Source of the DNA: Callipepla californica brunnescens
Taxonomy: Eukaryota; Chordata; Aves; Galliformes; Odontophoridae
Assembly: GCA_023055505.1 (NCBI GenBank)
Contig: JALIRH010000002.1
Span: forward strand, 2,775,001 to 2,839,000
DNA: 64,000 nt
Reading direction: 5' to 3'
Part shown: one piece after another, positions 37,043 to 50,404 of the stretch
Layout: every line of letters starts with the position of its first letter
Numbering within the stretch: position 1 is the first letter of the stretch
Made by a program: the position numbers and the translations under genes
Notes under the pieces: model-generated
What the model was told of the DNA's origin: nothing
Database searches by the model: none
What the model saw: only the letters and a program-made list of their open reading frames with translations

Positions 37043-37108
37043 CAGAATCATCAAGATTGGAAAAGACCCTTGAGATAATCTCATCCAACCACCAGCAGCC
37101 CAACCAAT
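37043..37108 (-). mobile_element. CR1 3' tail, short fragment
   Basis: CAGAATCATCAAGATTGGAA, then AGACCCTTGAGATAATCTCA. Terminal fragment only. Confidence 0.6.
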
Positions 37109-37289
37109 AGTTGGGCTTGGCTCTACTGACTGTTCATTTGAAATGCTGTTGGTTGTCACCTGGCTGGAGAGGCACTTCTGCTCTTGCTTTGCACAAATCT
37201 GAAATGTTGCCGCTCAAACCCTGCTCTGACCCAAGCAGAAGGTTTGGAGAAGGTGGGGAGGAGATGTATGATGGGAAAGGCTTTGCCCG

Positions 37290-37456
37290 TGTCACCCAGT
37301 TTAATGTTTCTATGATTCTATAATCAGTTGGAAAGGCCAGTCAGATCTTTTAGTCCAACCATCAACCCATGCCTGTGACCACTCTAGACCATTTCACTCA
37401 GTGTGACATCTGTCCTTTTCTTCAATACCTCCAAGAGTGGGTGTCACCATTTGTAA
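37290..37456. mobile_element. CR1 fragments joined tail to tail
   Basis: A plus-orientation tail remnant ends TTTCTATGATTCTATAATCA near 37325. It is followed directly by a minus-orientation fragment (GTTGGAAAGGCCAGTCAGAT, then TTTTAGTCCAACCATCAACC) to about 37456. Confidence 0.65.
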
Positions 37457-38065
37457 TGTGTTAGGCATCCATCCTGTTCCCCTGGCTGCCAGCATCCCAG
37501 TAGAGCTGCCAGCAGGGAGTAATTGGGTTTCACAACCTTTCCAGACTCCCAGAAGATTACTGGAGTGAGAGGAATGTGCCAGATAAAATATCCCAACTGC
37601 TGTTAAAAGGCATGACTTTCTCTACTCCTTCCCTCCCCATGTCACCCTGGGGTGCCTTTGCCCTCCTGGCCTCCCCTTTGTGTGAAAATAATTGCAGATG
37701 TGATAAGAAGGAGCTGTTTGGCTTTCCTATGAAGGAACTTGTTGCTTTTCCTCACCGTGCTCCTGTGACAGAACTCAGCCACTTAATATCTGAACAATAA
37801 ATCTCATGGCTGCCCAGGACACACCCTTTGCACTAGGCAGTAATGCTTCTTAAATAACGAGCTTGCCAGATTCTTATTCTGTCTAGGTGAGTAGCACACC
37901 AGCCAGTTGTAGCATCTATAAGTGGTTTTCCAGGAGGGCCCAGACAGCATGGGAGTCTTAGTCAAATCTATTTCACCCAACACTTTGAATCCCTGAATTT
38001 ATTTCTCGGTGCTTGGAGAGGAAGCATTAATGTGCTGGTTGGTCCCTACACATCTTGGGAAGTAA

Positions 38066-38158
38066 AGTCATTGAATCATTAAGGTTGGAAAAAGACCACT
38101 CTGATAATCTAGTCCAATTGTCAGCCCATCACATCCACTAACTGTGTCCCTCAGATAG
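38066..38158 (-). mobile_element. CR1 LINE 3' fragment
   Basis: TTGAATCATTAAGGTTGGAA, then CACTAACTGTGTCCCTCAG. About 90 bp. Confidence 0.75.
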
Positions 38159-40433
38159 GTGCTGGGGAGGAAGGTTGGGAAATATTCCTTCTGCTCCTGA
38201 AAAGCATGAAATTTAAACCATTTGGATCCATTCTTTGTGTCCAGTGATGCCTTGAAGTATTAAAAGCATCGCTTGGAGAGATGTGGGGTAGTGGGGATGG
38301 CGGTTGGTTTGCTGTGACCCTAGAAAGGCTGAAAGTGGGGATAACTGATGTTCTACACTGCTCTTGTTTTGGGGCACCCATGACCCCAGTCACATTTTTC
38401 CTCCAGCAAGAGGAGCTCCTACAAATTCTCTGCAGATCTCATTGCGTCTTACAGATCAGGGATGGTGTCTTCGCAGAGCACTTGCCTTGGTTTCTCTCCC
38501 AGGCTAATTACAAGCCTCTTGGATTCTCTTAGGCGGCTTTGGCAGGTGCTCTGCTTTTCTAGCTTCAACACTGGGAGCCCTGGCCACAGCCACGAAGTCT
38601 TTCCCCAGCTATTAGAAAGCATCTTCCGTTGCTGGAATCTGTGAAGTGAAAGGGACCTACACAAATAAACTTCTCAAGGGCAGGGAGTCAAAATATCCCT
38701 GGGCATGTTTGGTGGAAAAAAGTTAACCAGCTTGAAGCCTTGGACTTGCTGCTGACCTGACCTTGTTGACAAAATGTGGTGTTATTAATTGGAGTTGCAG
38801 GCAAACAGCCTGAGGATATTTAGCAGGAGTTTGCCCATCACAGTGACTGAGACATCCCCAGGCAGCATTGTGAGAGCAGATCTGACCCTGCTCTTTGGAG
38901 AGCTCTGCAGAAAGCTGAATGAAATCTCTTCAGGATGTGTTTGCTTGCCAAGCTGCCCTGAAAGCCAAGGCTGCTGTGCAATGCTCAGATGGAGAGGATG
39001 CTGCAGCAGACCATGCTTTCTTGCTGTTCCTGATTGTCTTATGGCCATAAGTTTTATCTCTCGAGAACGTAATGCCTTTGGGAGAGGTACCTAAGGTTTT
39101 AGCCACAGCTCTAGTTTGATTAGATTTTCATTGCTAAGGATAATGGGTGAAGGGGTCTCAGGTTCCCGTCATGACTGTGGGAGCATGAATAGTGGGGTTC
39201 AGCAGGAGGAAACCTAAATTCAGATTTCTTCTTTCAAACTTAGTCCTACCCATAGCAGCATCACCTGGGCAGGAGCAAAAGCTTCACTATTAAATGAGGC
39301 ACATAATCCTAAACCTCACCCCAGTTTGTGTGGTGTTGGAGATGCTCACCATTCCCTTCCACCAGCTAGGTGGTTAATTTTGTATCACAGCAGAGTGACC
39401 GTGGCTCTTTTGTGTGCATCCACCGCATTTCATCTGTAGAGCAGGAGCTGTTCCTATCGTGGCTGGCAAGTTGATTCACAGGATCTCACGGCAGCGAACA
39501 GCCCATCTGCTTGCTTCCCTCGGCTCAAAAAGCAAGCAGAAAGCAGTGCTGGCTCTGGCCCAGAACAGAAGCTATGGGATTCCTCCTCAACAGCGTGACA
39601 GCAAATACTTGTCTCACACAGGGCCGGTGCTGGGAGGCTCTCGCCTGCCGAGCCAGCAGCAAAGCCCATCCTTTTTCAGGAAGAACTTGCCTTGGTCTGC
39701 CAGGATTCCTGCACTTGAGTGACTAAGTGTGTTGGAAAGCACCTTTAGTACATGCCAGAATGGTAGAAATAGGGCTGCCAGCAAACAGATGTGCTCATAT
39801 GTATGCCACCTTGCTTCAGGGAGGTGGGTAGCACCTGGCAAAGGGGCTGTGCCTTCCCCTCAGTCTTCTTGAAAGGCTGAGATCATCTCCTAGGTAAGAT
39901 CAGGCTTGTTTAGGTTGAGCCCCATGTAGGTGAAGAATGCTCCTAGAGGTCCCTGTAGTCTCACAACTAAAGCCCCCTTCTTGGAACGCTCAGTTTTTTA
40001 TTTTCTTCCTTAATTCAAGTTATGCTTTACTAACGAGCAAGATACCTGATCATTCCTCCAGTTCAAACCCTTGACATGGTCTTGCCCATGGTGGGACCAT
40101 CACAGGATGGAGCAGTAATGAGGAGCAGCCCAACAGTTATCCACAGAGCGACGATGGCAAGCGGCCCGCATTGCACAAGTGGGGTTTTCCCGTCAGACTC
40201 TCCAGCTGCTATAAATAACAGGAAACATTTTGTCATCTCTACTCTGGAGAAGGTCAGGAGCTGGATTCTGCAGTCTTAGGAGTTGTAATGAGGTTGGAGA
40301 TGTATGTAGAAGTCCCATGGGAGAACCTGCCTGAGGCCATTTGATTCCTTGGATGAAGAAGTCTTGAGCACCAGCCTCTGACAGAGTTGCTTTAGCCACT
40401 CCAGTGAGACTAACTTATCCTTCTCCTCGTTCA

Positions 40434-40548
40434 AAGAATCATAGAATCATAGAATGGATTGCATTGGAAGAACCCAGAGGTCATTGAGTTCCAACTCTCC
40501 TGCTGTGGATGGGGTTGCCACCAGCTAGATCGGACTGTCCATTGAGGA
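40434..40548 (-). mobile_element. CR1 LINE 3' fragment
   Basis: It starts with two terminal-repeat units (AAGAATCATAGAATCATAGA), then GGTCATTGAGTTCCAACTCT and CTAGATCGGACTGTCCATTG. Confidence 0.75.
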
Positions 40549-43311
40549 AGTTGGTTCTTCCTGAATCATCCCTGAGTCTGATGGACAAACCCTTTGACTT
40601 TTGGGTACCTATGTCCTCAAAATGGCTTATGTCTTAGGAACGTCTTGCTGGAGTACGCTGTCTGTAAATGGATGGATGCCACAGTAAGCCTCCTACCAAA
40701 GCTCTAGTTCTTCTCTGTTGCCATTCTCTATGCTCACGGGTAGTACTTTGGTTGATGTTAGGGATGTGTTCAGCACTCATTCTGAAATTAGCATGAGGAA
40801 TTGAGAGATACTTCCAGAATTTGTCTTGCTCCACAGACATGGGAAGTGCCCTTTCTCTGTATACTATTTAGAGAAAGAATAAAATGTTAAGGCTAAATAG
40901 TGTTCATCCGGGTCTGGCTGGTGTGGAATCAAGACATACAAACATTTTCTAGCTAGTGGTAGTGATTGATCTCTTTTGAGGCTGTATTATTTCCCGTTGG
41001 GCATCCCCAGCTTCTCATGCTTCTGTCTGCATGCTCCGAGAGTTTGCTGAGACATCTCAACAGCTTTCCCTTCTTGTGGATTGCTGGGTGGAGAGCTGTG
41101 CAGGGAGGAGGCAGACGTCTGCTGCCTCTCCCTTTTCCCCAGCAGCTGCAGGAATGCTTTGATGTTCTCTTTTCCAGCCCCAAGCACCCAGCACCAGGAT
41201 TAACCAGCAGTCAGACCCCTCCACCACCTCCAAATAAATCTCCAGATCACAGACAAGACCTGCTCAGAGAGGTCCTGGCATTCCCTTCTTGCAGGATAAG
41301 AGTTAAAAATAGCTTCTCTCCTTGCACCTGCTCCTCCAAAGCCAAATCTGAGTTTTATTTTTACAGCTCAGATTTCCTGGTGATTGTTTCCACTGATGGA
41401 TGAGGCACAGGAACAGGGGAGAATAAAGAAATCACGCGTCTCAGTGGCACAAAGAGAATAGGCAGCATGGGAAGTGCTTATGCTACGTGTGGGTTGGAGG
41501 GAGCCTTTCCTCTCCTTATAACCACATTTCAAAGCTGATGATGGTCCTTAGTAAAAACACATGATTTTAGTCCTTTTTGCATTTTTCCAGGCAAAGGGGT
41601 GAACAATTGCAAATGGAACTGTGTTTTTTAGGAGTGTTATTTCTGCTTACTATACATTTCCTGGATCTGAATTAGCATCCCATTTGCAGGTCCATGAAGC
41701 AGACAAGAAAGCCTGGCTCGACCCCATTTAAATGGTTTCTGTGAGGCTGATTATTTTTTTTCTTTTTGTCTGTCTGTGTTACGTTTCATAAGCTTATTTT
41801 AAAACGCACATATACAAGAGCAGGCTTATTTATAAGGCAGAGTTGCCCGCTGTGTCCTTACCTGACTGGAGTGTAAAGGAAGCAGCTTTTTTATACTTTT
41901 TACAAGCATAGTTTAAAATAAAATACTGGTTTGTTGCACCCCAGTGAAATGTGACCAAGAGGAGGTCAGGGCAAGGTCTTGTTTTCCGACTGTAAAAAAA
42001 TCTTTTGCTTGTTTACAGAGCCTCTTCTTGCCAGCCATCATTTTAGGGCAATCTGTTAATGACAGCTATAGGTAAAAAACTCATTTCCATCCTCTAGAGT
42101 CTTGGCAAGCCTGCACTGCTCAAATCCCAAACCAACCCGGCTTCCCAGCAAAAAGCACTTGGGTATTTTCCATCTGTAGAGATGGATCTGCTGGGTGACC
42201 CATACAGTTGATGTCTTGGCAGGGTTTCTGGCTCCAAATCCCCAAGGTAAATTCATCAGAAAGCCTTTTCAGGGTAATGGATGTTATTTCCCTGTTAGTC
42301 CTGCTGGCTAAATCCTCGCTGTCTGCATCCAGGGAGCTCCTCTACCAAGAACGGGGTAGTCCCAAGTGAGGAAGAGATGGAAAAGAAAGAGGATGCCCAT
42401 GATTAAGAAAGGATTTTATTTTTCGTTGTTTTAACCATTTGAATTGGCAGGAAGACACACTGTGGTGCAGGAAAGTTTCAGGTGGATGTAAGTATAGTGA
42501 GATACGATGTATGAACATTATTGGCTGGATAGAGCAGGCAAGGAGAGCCCAGGGAGTAAAATCTACCACTAATTCGCAAGTCAGCAAAGTGAAACAAGAA
42601 ATTTGGCTCATGCAGAGGAGGAAAAGCCTGTAAATGTTCTTATGCCTACACTGAGTTATTTTATTGCCTCCATCAAGCTTCTGTGAAGGACATAGTTGTG
42701 ATGGCTATGAAGATGAAGACCTAGGAGGCAGGAACACGAGCAGCCACCATTTATTTATACCCAAGGAAATAGCTGAAGCAAACATAGGATGAAGGACATT
42801 TTTTTTTTTGATCTAGCAAAGCTGTAAAACCAAAGCCCTGACCACTAGTGGTTATTTAAAGACTTCCTGCAATGGGAAGGTGCTTGGCCTATGTTCAGGC
42901 TGGGTGACTGCTCTCTGCAAAGCCAAATAAACAGAGGCCACTTGAACTTCCCACCTTGCGGGCTCAGCCTCATCCCTTGCTACATTTCGGATGGGCTTTG
43001 CTGATGGGATCTGGTGTGACCACCATAATGTGAGGTGCATTTCCCTTCACCCAAAGGAGGAGTTTGGTGCTGCCATACAAGCGCTTGGAGCTGGAAGGCA
43101 GAAGCTGGGCGGGAAGGTCTGTGTCCCCAGGATGGGCTGGGATGCTCTGCATGTGGTCTGTGTCCTGAAATGACTGTGGGCAGGGCAGGGAGACAGGAAA
43201 TTATATCCTTTAATGCTAGACATGTAGTTTAGATGCTAATTTCCCTGGAGGAGCACAATTGAGATATTTCCAAGTAGCTGAGACCAGGAGTCTTGTCCGT
43301 CCATCATGGAC

Positions 43312-43583
43312 TTAACTGGAGCGAATCCAACAAATGGCCATGAAAATGGTGGGATTGGAACACATCAGCTACAAGGAAAGAGAGAGCTGGGACTGTCCAG
43401 CCTGAAAGAAGCTCAGGGGGATCTTAACATATGTCCAGAAAGAGAGATCCAAAGAAAACAGAACATGGCTCTTTTAATTGGTGCCCAGTGCCAGGACGAT
43501 GGGTTGTAGGTGTCCCTGGTTGAGCAGGGATTGGACCAGATGGACCCAGAGGTCCCTGCGAACCTTAACTATACTGTGACATG
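43312..43583 (+). mobile_element. CR1 LINE 3' fragment (divergent)
   Basis: CAACAAATGGCCATGAAAAT, CTGGGACTGTCCAGCCTGAA, TTGGACCAGATGGACCCAGA and CTTAACTATACTGTGA match the CR1 body and tail with many changes. The open frame across it is repeat-derived. Confidence 0.7.
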
Positions 43584-44349
43584 AATTGTGAAACATCAGG
43601 CACTCACCTATATGCATTTCCATGCTTTTATTAAGATTTACGTAACGTGCTGCATGCATCTCCCTGCTTCCGACCCTTGGAGACCCAAAATGTTTTTGCA
43701 ACCCACATAAACCTGCAAGGGATGCACCTCCACGATGGCTCCCTGCTGCCAGCAGCAGCCCTGTGGCCTGGGAATTTTTGCAGGACTTGGCAGTGGGGCT
43801 GTCGTGGGATTATTTCACACAGGACCCAAAAATACTGTCGTCAGGGTAGCGTTGGTCAGTTCAAACACAGGGTCAGGTCCCCAAGAAATCAAGACTGTTG
43901 ATGGACAAACTTAAGCATATTCAAATGTTTTGTCTGATTTTCTTGGATTGCAAAGTTTCCAAGGGAGCCAAAAAGCTCGCTTCTCTTCTTGTTTGCTTTG
44001 CAGACCGGCGAGACAGCTGGGTTCAGTGAAATTAGGAAGCTCAAGTTCTTGCAGCAGAGGGGGCAACTGAAAAAGCTCAAATATCTGTTTCAAAGTCCAT
44101 ACAATCAGTCCAAGATGTTGTGCCTCGGTCTGCTGCCCTATCTCTGCTCCCTGCCTGTGTTCAACATCAATGCTAATGGTTCAGGCATGGTGCAGCCCCA
44201 GTATTGAAATCCTGGCTTGAAATCCCTCTGAATGTGTAGCAAAGCAATGAATCTGGAGGCGTTTCTCTCCATAAAGGTCGAGTTGAGAACACGCAGGCGT
44301 TTCCAAGCTCTTATGTGCCAGCACTGAGTTTGGATGATAGCATGGGAGA

Positions 44350-45100
44350 TATGGGGTGCGACCAGAGCATCGTTTTAAACTGTGAATGAACTCTGAAATA
44401 ATAGCATACTTGAAGCAAGCCCGTGTTTTTGGCCAGGCTGGCTGTGAATCAGCTTTGGAAAAATGAAAGATGAAACTTTCTGACTTCAGCTCAAGTTATG
44501 AACTTATAAACTCCCAATTATTTGATTAACTGGAGGCAAGCCAGGGAAAAACATTTTTCGAGGCGAGCGTATGGGGTGGCTTCCTGAAAGTGAACTCATT
44601 CAAAAAGGCACAATTTGGAGACAATAAGTTACATTTAAAATCTGGTGTTTTAAAACTGGGTTCATCCGGCTTGCAGTTAGCTTGCTATGGGTTCCTGAGC
44701 TACTCTTGAGCATCCTCTGTCCTGTTGCTCTTTGCTAAAATGTATAGGAACAGTAAATCACACAGAAAAGTTGAGAGATCTCTTTTTAAGCCCATCTGAG
44801 TGATGGCTTAAATGAGGGCCAGGACTGCCCACAGCCTGATTTTGTTCTTCTCATTGCACACTTAAAGAGCACTCAATTCCCCTCTAAAATATTCATTTCT
44901 TTTCTATTTTAAAAATGGCCTTGTAGTCTCCTGAACTATTTTCTGTCATGTACTCAGATTTTATTCATAGTTCTTGACTTTCGGTCAACTCTACCTTTTG
45001 CATAATTTAAGCTAAAATTGATTGTGTGTATGTGTAGCGCAAAACTGGAAGGAATTCGAAAAATATATTCGAGGAAGAGAAGACTGGCTTTTTCATGCTT
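44350..45100. other. Unique AT-rich intronic block, unassigned
   Basis: This repeat-free block lacks homopolymers and keeps mixed sequence complexity. It is AT-rich (for example TTGCATAATTTAAGCTAAAA near 44998). It has no open reading frame of note. It looks like other vertebrate conserved non-coding intervals, but conservation cannot be judged from one sequence. Confidence 0.2.
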
Positions 45101-45117
45101 AGAAGGTGAAATGTCTT

Positions 45118-45335
45118 CAACAGGTTGGTTACTAGGGAAAATTTATTCTCAGAAGGAGTGGTGAGGCACTGGAACAGGCTGCCAGGGAGGTGGTGGAGTC
45201 ATTGTCCATGGAGGTTTTCTACACAAGAGTAGATGTGGCACTGAAGGACATGGTTTAGTGGGCATGGTGGCATGAGTTGACAGTTGGACTGGATGATCTT
45301 AATGGTCTTTTCCAATCTCAGTTATTCTCCATGAA
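45118..45335 (+). mobile_element. CR1 LINE 3' fragment
   Basis: TTATTCTCAGAAGGAGTGGT, GGCACTGGAACAGGCTGCCA, GCACTGAAGGACATGGTTTA and GACTGGATGATCTTAATGGT, then a tail ending TTATTCTCCATG. Confidence 0.87.
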
Positions 45336-47447
45336 TGAGAATGGATTTGGAACTGGGACAAGAACAAACTTGGTGATGGTCTCTTTCTGTGCTTCTTTGA
45401 CCATCTTAGCTTTCCTGTAGATAAAACATAAAACACATAGATAAAAGTGTCACAGCACCACTGCTGGTGGCCTTGGTGTCTGTCCCCTCACTGTGTTTCC
45501 AATGATGAGGGCATGCTTTGCATCAAGGGGGTCATTTGAAACAGTGTTTGGAGACCTTAGAAAATTCAATTTGCAAAAGCCTTGACTTGCTTTGGGATGA
45601 GCCCAGGTGTCAGGCACAGCCTGCTTTGCCAAGAGTTGGAGATCCAGTGTCCCCAAATTCTTTTAGGTGTCCATGCTGAGCAGAGCAAATGCTGCCCGTG
45701 CTCAGGGGAACTCCTTTTATTGTGTTTCTAGTAAATGCCTGCTCAGGCCTTGCTAATGATTGCAGAGAGGATGTCTATCCAATTGATGAGGGTGCCATTT
45801 GCAGCAGACTTGGAAACGGAATGGGGAAGGTTCTTTTCAGACAGCTGATAAAAATGCTGGGGAACAAGCAGCTGAGTTTCATTCCATGCTGGTGTCTTCA
45901 ATTAGCACTCATTTAGCGTCTCTTGGCTGTCTGCCCTTCCTCATGCTGCCCACTGTGCTGTGCCAGGGTGGTTGCAGATGGGTTGCAATTGGATCCAGCT
46001 GAAAATACGCATTTTCTCGTTCTGCTCCCCAAGGTCGGATCAGGCTCCTGGGCGTAGTTGCCCAGGAGGGGAGCAGCCAGCAATAGCCCATAAGAAATGT
46101 TGGGTTCTGCTGGGATGGAGGAAAACCCTCGTTTTGCTTTCAACTTTTCAATGCTCTCATGCTGATGGGGCTTAACGAAGCTAGGATTTCAGTGTGTGGT
46201 GGCTTATGGGACATATTTGGTGTCCCTCATCCTCCCCACCCCCCAGGCTGGACAACCCATCCCTGGGCTGGTTTTGCTCTTAGTTTTCTTGTGCTAAATC
46301 TGCAGGATAAATTTGCAGGACATCCTTTATGCTGGCTGCCCTAAGTACTCCATGCACAACTCCTGTAGGGCACAGTAATATGCTTTTTTTGCTGAGATAG
46401 TTAAAATTGTATGGATTTCAGCACAGAGCCAGATATATTAATAGGCGTGCCCTCATTTAGTTGCACTGAGTTTGTAAGGGAGGAACTGAACAGCATTAAG
46501 CACAGGGTATTTCTGCATGGTCCCCAGAGATTTTCCCAGTGTTATATTTTCTGTTTGCTGTAGCTGCAGTTTTTAGGAAGCAGCAGGAAACAGAGGTGGA
46601 GAGAAATGCAGGTGCAACAGGGAGAACTGGGAACAGCTGTGTGTCTGCCCGCCTGAAACCAGCTCATGTGTCCCTCTAACCCCTAAGCAGAGAAACCACT
46701 CCCAATGACTTCTGCTTTCATAAGGAAAGAGAGGTGATGGGGATGCCCAGCCCAACCTACAATAGGGTGTGTGCCAAAATGCATTGAGGTGAGCCTGAAA
46801 ATAAATATTTACTATTTTCATCATCACGACTGATGAATTTAAACTTGTAGCTTAATTGATGCAAGATGGGGAAGCTCATTCACTTTCAGCCTGGTTAGAG
46901 CCTGCTCCAGCACAGCAAGAGTGGCTGGGAAATGCCACCCACGCCGAGGTGTCAGGATGTCACTGAAACGATGGGGAGCGGAGCAGCTTGCGTGTCTCCA
47001 GTCCATCAAATCCTCCCCCGCGGGGCTGGGAAGGATGTGCAGAGCACAGATGAAACACACAGTCCTGCCTGGCCTGTCCCTGCCGGATCCAGCTGTAGGA
47101 GCCGGGGAAGATTTCCTGCTGAGCAGGGTGGGGAAGCTTTGCATCTCAAGCCTTGATTTAATTTTCAGGTGATAGAACTGTTTGCTTCCCTGCCCAGCAC
47201 GTCTGAACAGCGAGCACGTCCAAACACTTCCCTTTCTGCAGGGAATTTGCATTTCCCTATGAACTGTGCTGGTTTTATGCAAATATCCTAATGAAAGAAA
47301 GCCAAAACGTGCTCGTGATTAAGTGTTCTTAGGCAATACTGAAGAAATCAGGTGCTCTCATGTACTAACATCCATGGGCTCCTCCAGCCTTAAAATCACT
47401 GTGTGATGACCTCTTCTCCTCCATTTAGTCCCAAAAGTCTGAAAAGG

Positions 47448-47952
47448 TGCAGTGTCCTACTCAGCACCACACAGTTGTTCTCTTCACAGTGGGATGGGGG
47501 AGAGAATCAGAGAAAAGCAGAACTCCTGGGTTGAGATAAAATTATTTACTAAGGTAGAGAAAAGGAAAAGGATAATAGTTACAATTACATATATTTATAA
47601 ATGTATTTAAGAAGTGATGCACAATAAATTGTTCACTGCCCCCCAGTAGATGACCAACTAGCTTCCCAAGCAGTGGAAGAGAGAGTGATGAACCCCCACC
47701 CTCTTCAGTAGTCCTTCCACATGATGTCGTATGGTATGGAATACCCCTTTGGCCAGTTCAGGTCAGCTGTCCTAATTTTGTTCCTTCCCAACCACTTGGG
47801 CTCTTTGCTGAGAAAGGTCTTGGCTGTGTGCAGCATTACTTAGCAGCAACTATAAACATCAGCATGTTAACAGCATTGTTTTTCTCCTAGAATCAAAACA
47901 TAGCATCATACCAGACACTAAAGAAAAATCCATCCCAACTGAAACGAAGACA
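47448..47952 (+). mobile_element. Solitary LTR of an ancient avian endogenous retrovirus
   Basis: It runs from TGCAGTGTCCTACTCAGCAC to GAAACGAAGACA, so it has TG...CA ends and is about 505 bp. Internal landmarks I recognise from an LTR type widespread in birds are AGTGGGATGGGGGAGAGAAT, GGTTGAGATAAAATTATTTA, GATGTCGTATGGTATGGAAT and CCCTTTGGCCAGTTCAGGTC. No gag, pol or env sequence and no second LTR lie nearby, so it is a solo LTR. The five bases on each side (AAAGG and GTGTG) do not match as a target duplication. Family name is left open and orientation is from memory. Confidence 0.65.
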
Positions 47953-48277
47953 GTGTGGCATCTCCAGTTGTTGTGGTATTCACATGATGCTCTGCAGCAT
48001 CCACTTTGTTGCTGCAGGCAAAGGGTTTCTGAGCTATAAACCTGTAATCTCTTCTTTCCTTCCCTTCCTGCCATTCCCTTGAAGACGTCATACTTCTTCA
48101 GTGCTCTCCAAAATCACCTGGACACAGTCCATTGCAGCCAGCTGTGCAGTGATACACAACATCCTCCTTGCTTTCTCTTCCTGGACAGGAAGTTGGTGGG
48201 TAGCAGCATCCTGTAGTTTCTGGTGTCTCCTGTTCAGAGCAGGCTTTTTTTGCTCATGCAGATAGTTCACTGGCTTT

Positions 48278-48402
48278 TATGAAGGCCAGGCTGGATGGGG
48301 CCCTGGGCGACCTGATTTAGAGGTTGGCAACTCTGCCCACAGCAGGAGGGTTAGAACTGGATGATCTTTACGGTCCCTTCCAACCCAAGCCATTCTGTGA
48401 TG
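48278..48402 (+). mobile_element. CR1 LINE 3' fragment
   Basis: GAAGGCCAGGCTGGATGGGG, GGTTAGAACTGGATGATCTT and CAACCCAAGCCATTCTGTGA. The 'gaactggatgatcttta...aacccaagccattctgtga' ending resembles the copy at 56432-56700. Confidence 0.82.
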
Positions 48403-49347
48403 AGGGCACTGGGTGCTGCACTTGGAGGCTTTCAGCACCAGGTGACCCCAGTGCACATGGATGATTTGGGAGGTTGGTTGCCCTGTCAAGCAGTGCTTAG
48501 GTCTCCACATGCTTGGTGGTGGCTACATGTAGCTCAGCAAAACATCTCCCTTCTGGAGCACAGTCTCCTTTCTCACTTAGGCTTTCTCTTCCAAAGCTGT
48601 GTTTTATCCTGCCTCCTCCTTTCAGTTTCATTCCCCATCTCCCTGATGGGGGGATGTCAAGGGCGGCTGTGACTTTCAGCATTTTGTTCCCTTTGATCTT
48701 TTATTTGAAAGAAAACCACCTTTATTTGCTCTGCAAGCTCTGGTGAGTAGGGGAGGCCAGCGCAGCATCTCTGAATGCCGGGCTTTTGCGCAAGAGTAGC
48801 CACGGGTCAGAACAAAGCCCTGCTGGGTTTTGTCCCCATCCATCAGGAACAGGCAGGTCAGAGGTGCTCACAAGCCCCACTTTCATCCCCAGAGCTTTTG
48901 TCTTCATGTAATGTTTGCAGAGCAACGTCCCAGGATGACCGAGGAGCTCTTGCTGTGGCTTTTTGCTAGAGCTAAGGTTTCTGGATGGGCTTTTCAGATG
49001 AAACTGTTATTTGTTCTCCACGTGATGCGAGCTTAGGGTCTCAAAGCATAAACCATACATCAGCAGTGGAAGGGCAGTTAACAGGAGCTGTTTCTGCTGA
49101 CTGGTGGCAACATTCAAGGCTGGTGAGGGTGAAGAGGAGCTATCCCATGGTTTCCTGTGCAGCCCCATCCTCTTGGGCTGATGACTCTCTTGAAGAGTAC
49201 CCAGAGTGCCCAGCAAGACAGAGAGGACTCATTGCATTGCCAGCAGCCAGAAGGCTGTCTCAGTGCGTGTCAGACTTCCTAGCAGCCTTTCAGTGTCTAA
49301 AGGAGTGCTGTAAGAGAAAAGGGGACAGATTCTTCAGCCAGGTCTGT

Positions 49348-49610
49348 TGTGATAGAATGAGGGGAAATAGACTGAAACTGAAAGAAGATTTAAATTGTAA
49401 ATAAAGTTTTTTCCAGTAAGGGTGGTGAGGCACTGGGACAGGTTGCCCAGAGAGGTGGTGGATGTCCTCTCCTTCGAGACATTCATGTTCAGATTGTACA
49501 GGGCTCTGAGCACCCTGATATAGCTGTAGATGTACCTGTTCAATGCAGGGGAGTTGGACTAGATAACCTTTAATGGCCCCTTCCTGCTCAAACAATTCTA
49601 TGGTTCATGG
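49348..49610 (+). mobile_element. CR1 LINE 3' fragment
   Basis: TGATAGAATGAGGGGAAATA, GGACAGGTTGCCCAGAGAGG and GAGTTGGACTAGATAACCTT, then a tail CAATTCTATGGTTC. Same subtype as 7515-7785 and 8928-9192. Confidence 0.88.
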
Positions 49611-50149
49611 GGAAAAACATGTAGACCCAACTGTGGGGAACATTCTTGATAGCAAACGTTTGAGAGGACAACCACCAAGAATACATGTACTGGGTGATGG
49701 TAGAAACTTAAAGATGGGATAAGAACTGTTTAGTCTCCCTCAACCTGGTGCCAGTAAGAGCTGCCTTTCTTCAGTGTTTGACTTCTCTGAACAGTCTGGC
49801 TTGGTGCCACCAGGGAATATCTCTCCGTAGAGCTTATCACTCAGGCAGAGCATGTTTTCTTGTGTTCCACATTGCCATCCTCAACATATCACAGGACAGT
49901 GTGTACTTTGAACACTGCCTGCAGATCGAAATCCACCTGTTGAGTAGGTTGAGTCTCTGTTTTCGTCAGCAAATGTCCATCAAAGCCACCGACAGCTGGT
50001 TGGCGACGAGGTTGTGCAAGATTCGCTGCTGATGCAAAAAAGATGACCGGTGCCCTTTTGTTCAGGTCTGCTGTCACTGGCTTGCCAGAATGGTAGGACC
50101 AGGTGGTGAGACACATACACAACAGGATCCCACCACCAAGCAGAGACTC

Positions 50150-50404
50150 GTAAATCATAGAATTGTTAAGGCTGGAAAGACCACTGAGATCATCTAGTCT
50201 AAATGTTGACCTATCACCACCATGGCAGCTAAACCATGACCCTGAGTATAAAATCTCCACATTTCTTGAACACTTCCAGGGGCAGTGACTCTACCGCCTC
50301 CCTGGGCAGCTTGTTGCAATGCGTTACCACTCTTTCTGAGAAGAAATTTTTCCTAATATCCAACCTGAACGTCACCTGGGTCGACTTAAGGCCATTACCA
50401 CTGA
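50150..50404 (-). mobile_element. CR1 LINE 3' fragment
   Basis: CATAGAATTGTTAAGGCTGG, CCACTGAGATCATCTAGTCT, CACTCTTTCTGAGAAGAAAT and TTCCTAATATCCAACCTGAA. About 255 bp, fairly complete 3' UTR type. Confidence 0.87.

Noticed and set aside
49790..50040. Possible old gene fragment or exon upstream of a CR1
   Set aside because: The frame is short, no family is recognised, and acceptor and donor pairs do not bracket it convincingly.
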